Below, piece by piece: positions 6,221 to 6,563 of a stretch of 6,563 nt of DNA; the first letter of the stretch is position 1; the number at the start of each line of letters is the position of its first letter. This DNA is from an uncultured bacterium. GTDB taxonomy: Bacteria; Bacillota; Clostridia; Oscillospirales; Oscillospiraceae. Below the pieces are notes generated by a model. That model worked only from the letters and a program-made list of their open reading frames with translations. It was not told the origin of the DNA and did not search any database. Location of the stretch: assembly GCA_949288405.1 (NCBI GenBank), contig CASEKM010000111.1, positions 1 through 6,563 of the forward strand, given 5' to 3'. Made by a program: the position numbers and the translations under genes.

Positions 6221-6563
6221 TCACAGGCCCAGCCTCCGCCGCTCCCGGCGGATCCGGTCCTCGATCATCCGGTAGACCCGGTCGGCGGTGCGCTGCAGCT
6301 CCGCCTCGCTGATCCGGGGCGCGGCCGCCCGCTCCGGCTCCTCCCGGCCCTTCTCCCGGTAGGTGATGGGGGCGGCGGGGGGGCGGTAGTTGGGGGCCTG
6401 CCACCGGACCGTCTCCTCTCCCGCCGGCGGCGGGAGGGTGGCGATGTTCCGGGCGCTGCCCATGGTCTGTCCTTCCCCGGCCCCGGAGCGGAGGAAGCGG
6501 CGGGCCCAGTCGGGCAGCTTCCGCACATACTCCGACTCCGCCGGAGCCTCCTCCGGCTGTCCG
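6221..6563 (-). CDS. Unrecognised Pro/Arg-rich protein, C-terminal part (runs off the right edge)
   Basis: I cannot assign this to a named family. The frame is open from the window edge to the stop at 6221, giving at least 113 codons with the same high GC third-position pattern as the neighbours, so the start is probably outside. The visible part has an acidic segment (EEAPAESEY), a helix-like stretch LPDWARRFLR, a Pro-rich linker (IATLPPPAGE, NYRPPAAPITY) and a C-terminal charged amphipathic helix, SEAELQRTADRVYRMIEDRI followed by RRERRRLGL. A C-terminal helix of this kind (V-Y-x-x-I/L-x-x-R-L/I, then E/R-rich, then G) seems familiar to me from small uncharacterised proteins beside LysM adaptors in such clusters, but I cannot verify that. 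Internal starts are possible: GTG 6526, or ATG 6463 with a GGGGAAGGA site six bases upstream, which would give an 81-residue protein. It lies 27 bases before the adaptor gene in the same operon, so a role in tail or tube assembly is a reasonable guess only. Confidence 0.4.
   Translation of the reverse strand, partial: GQPEEAPAESEYVRKLPDWARRFLRSGAGEGQTMGSARNIATLPPPAGEETVRWQAPNYRPPAAPITYREKGREEPERAAAPRISEAELQRTADRVYRMIEDRIRRERRRLGL

Overview
The window is one compact, leftward-transcribed block (all genes on the minus strand) encoding the baseplate of a phage-tail-like contractile injection system. In transcription order, right to left, it holds: the 3' end of an unrecognised small Pro/Arg-rich protein; a tube-type adaptor with a C-terminal LysM domain (Pvc7/Afp7-like); a gp27-like hub protein (phage late control D family); a gp5-like spike with an OB fold and beta-helix (baseplate V family); a gp25-like wedge protein; a large gp6/J-like wedge protein of 972 residues; and the 5' end of a second J-like protein (Pvc12/gp7 position). 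Gene content and order match the core baseplate module of extracellular contractile injection systems (eCIS: Afp, PVC, Streptomyces CIS), with the spike split into separate hub and needle genes and no PAAR tip gene at its usual place.

The organism is probably a high-GC member of the Bacillota (Clostridia of the Oscillospiraceae/Flavonifractor kind). The grounds are strong AGGAGG-type Shine-Dalgarno sites, frequent GTG starts, very high GC at third codon positions, and the style of the proteins. This is inference; nothing in the window fixes the taxon.

Layout: junctions are tight (27-nt, 2-nt, 34-nt, 4-nt overlap and 36-nt), so this looks like one operon with no internal promoter or terminator that I can see. 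No tRNA, rRNA, insertion sequence, CRISPR array or long gene-free stretch is present. The operon's promoter, sheath, tubes, ATPase, tail fibre and any toxin cargo lie outside the window.

The main anomaly is the junction between the LysM adaptor and the hub gene, near 5488-5491. The LysM domain stops short, its frame runs on for 56 unrelated residues, and the hub protein begins in the +1 frame with no convincing start codon or ribosome binding site. Either a short deletion or sequence error has fused the two genes out of frame, or, less likely, a +1 frameshift joins them. The bases there (GGGGAG, three bases, then CTTT) resemble the layout of the prfB frameshift site but lack its stop codon.
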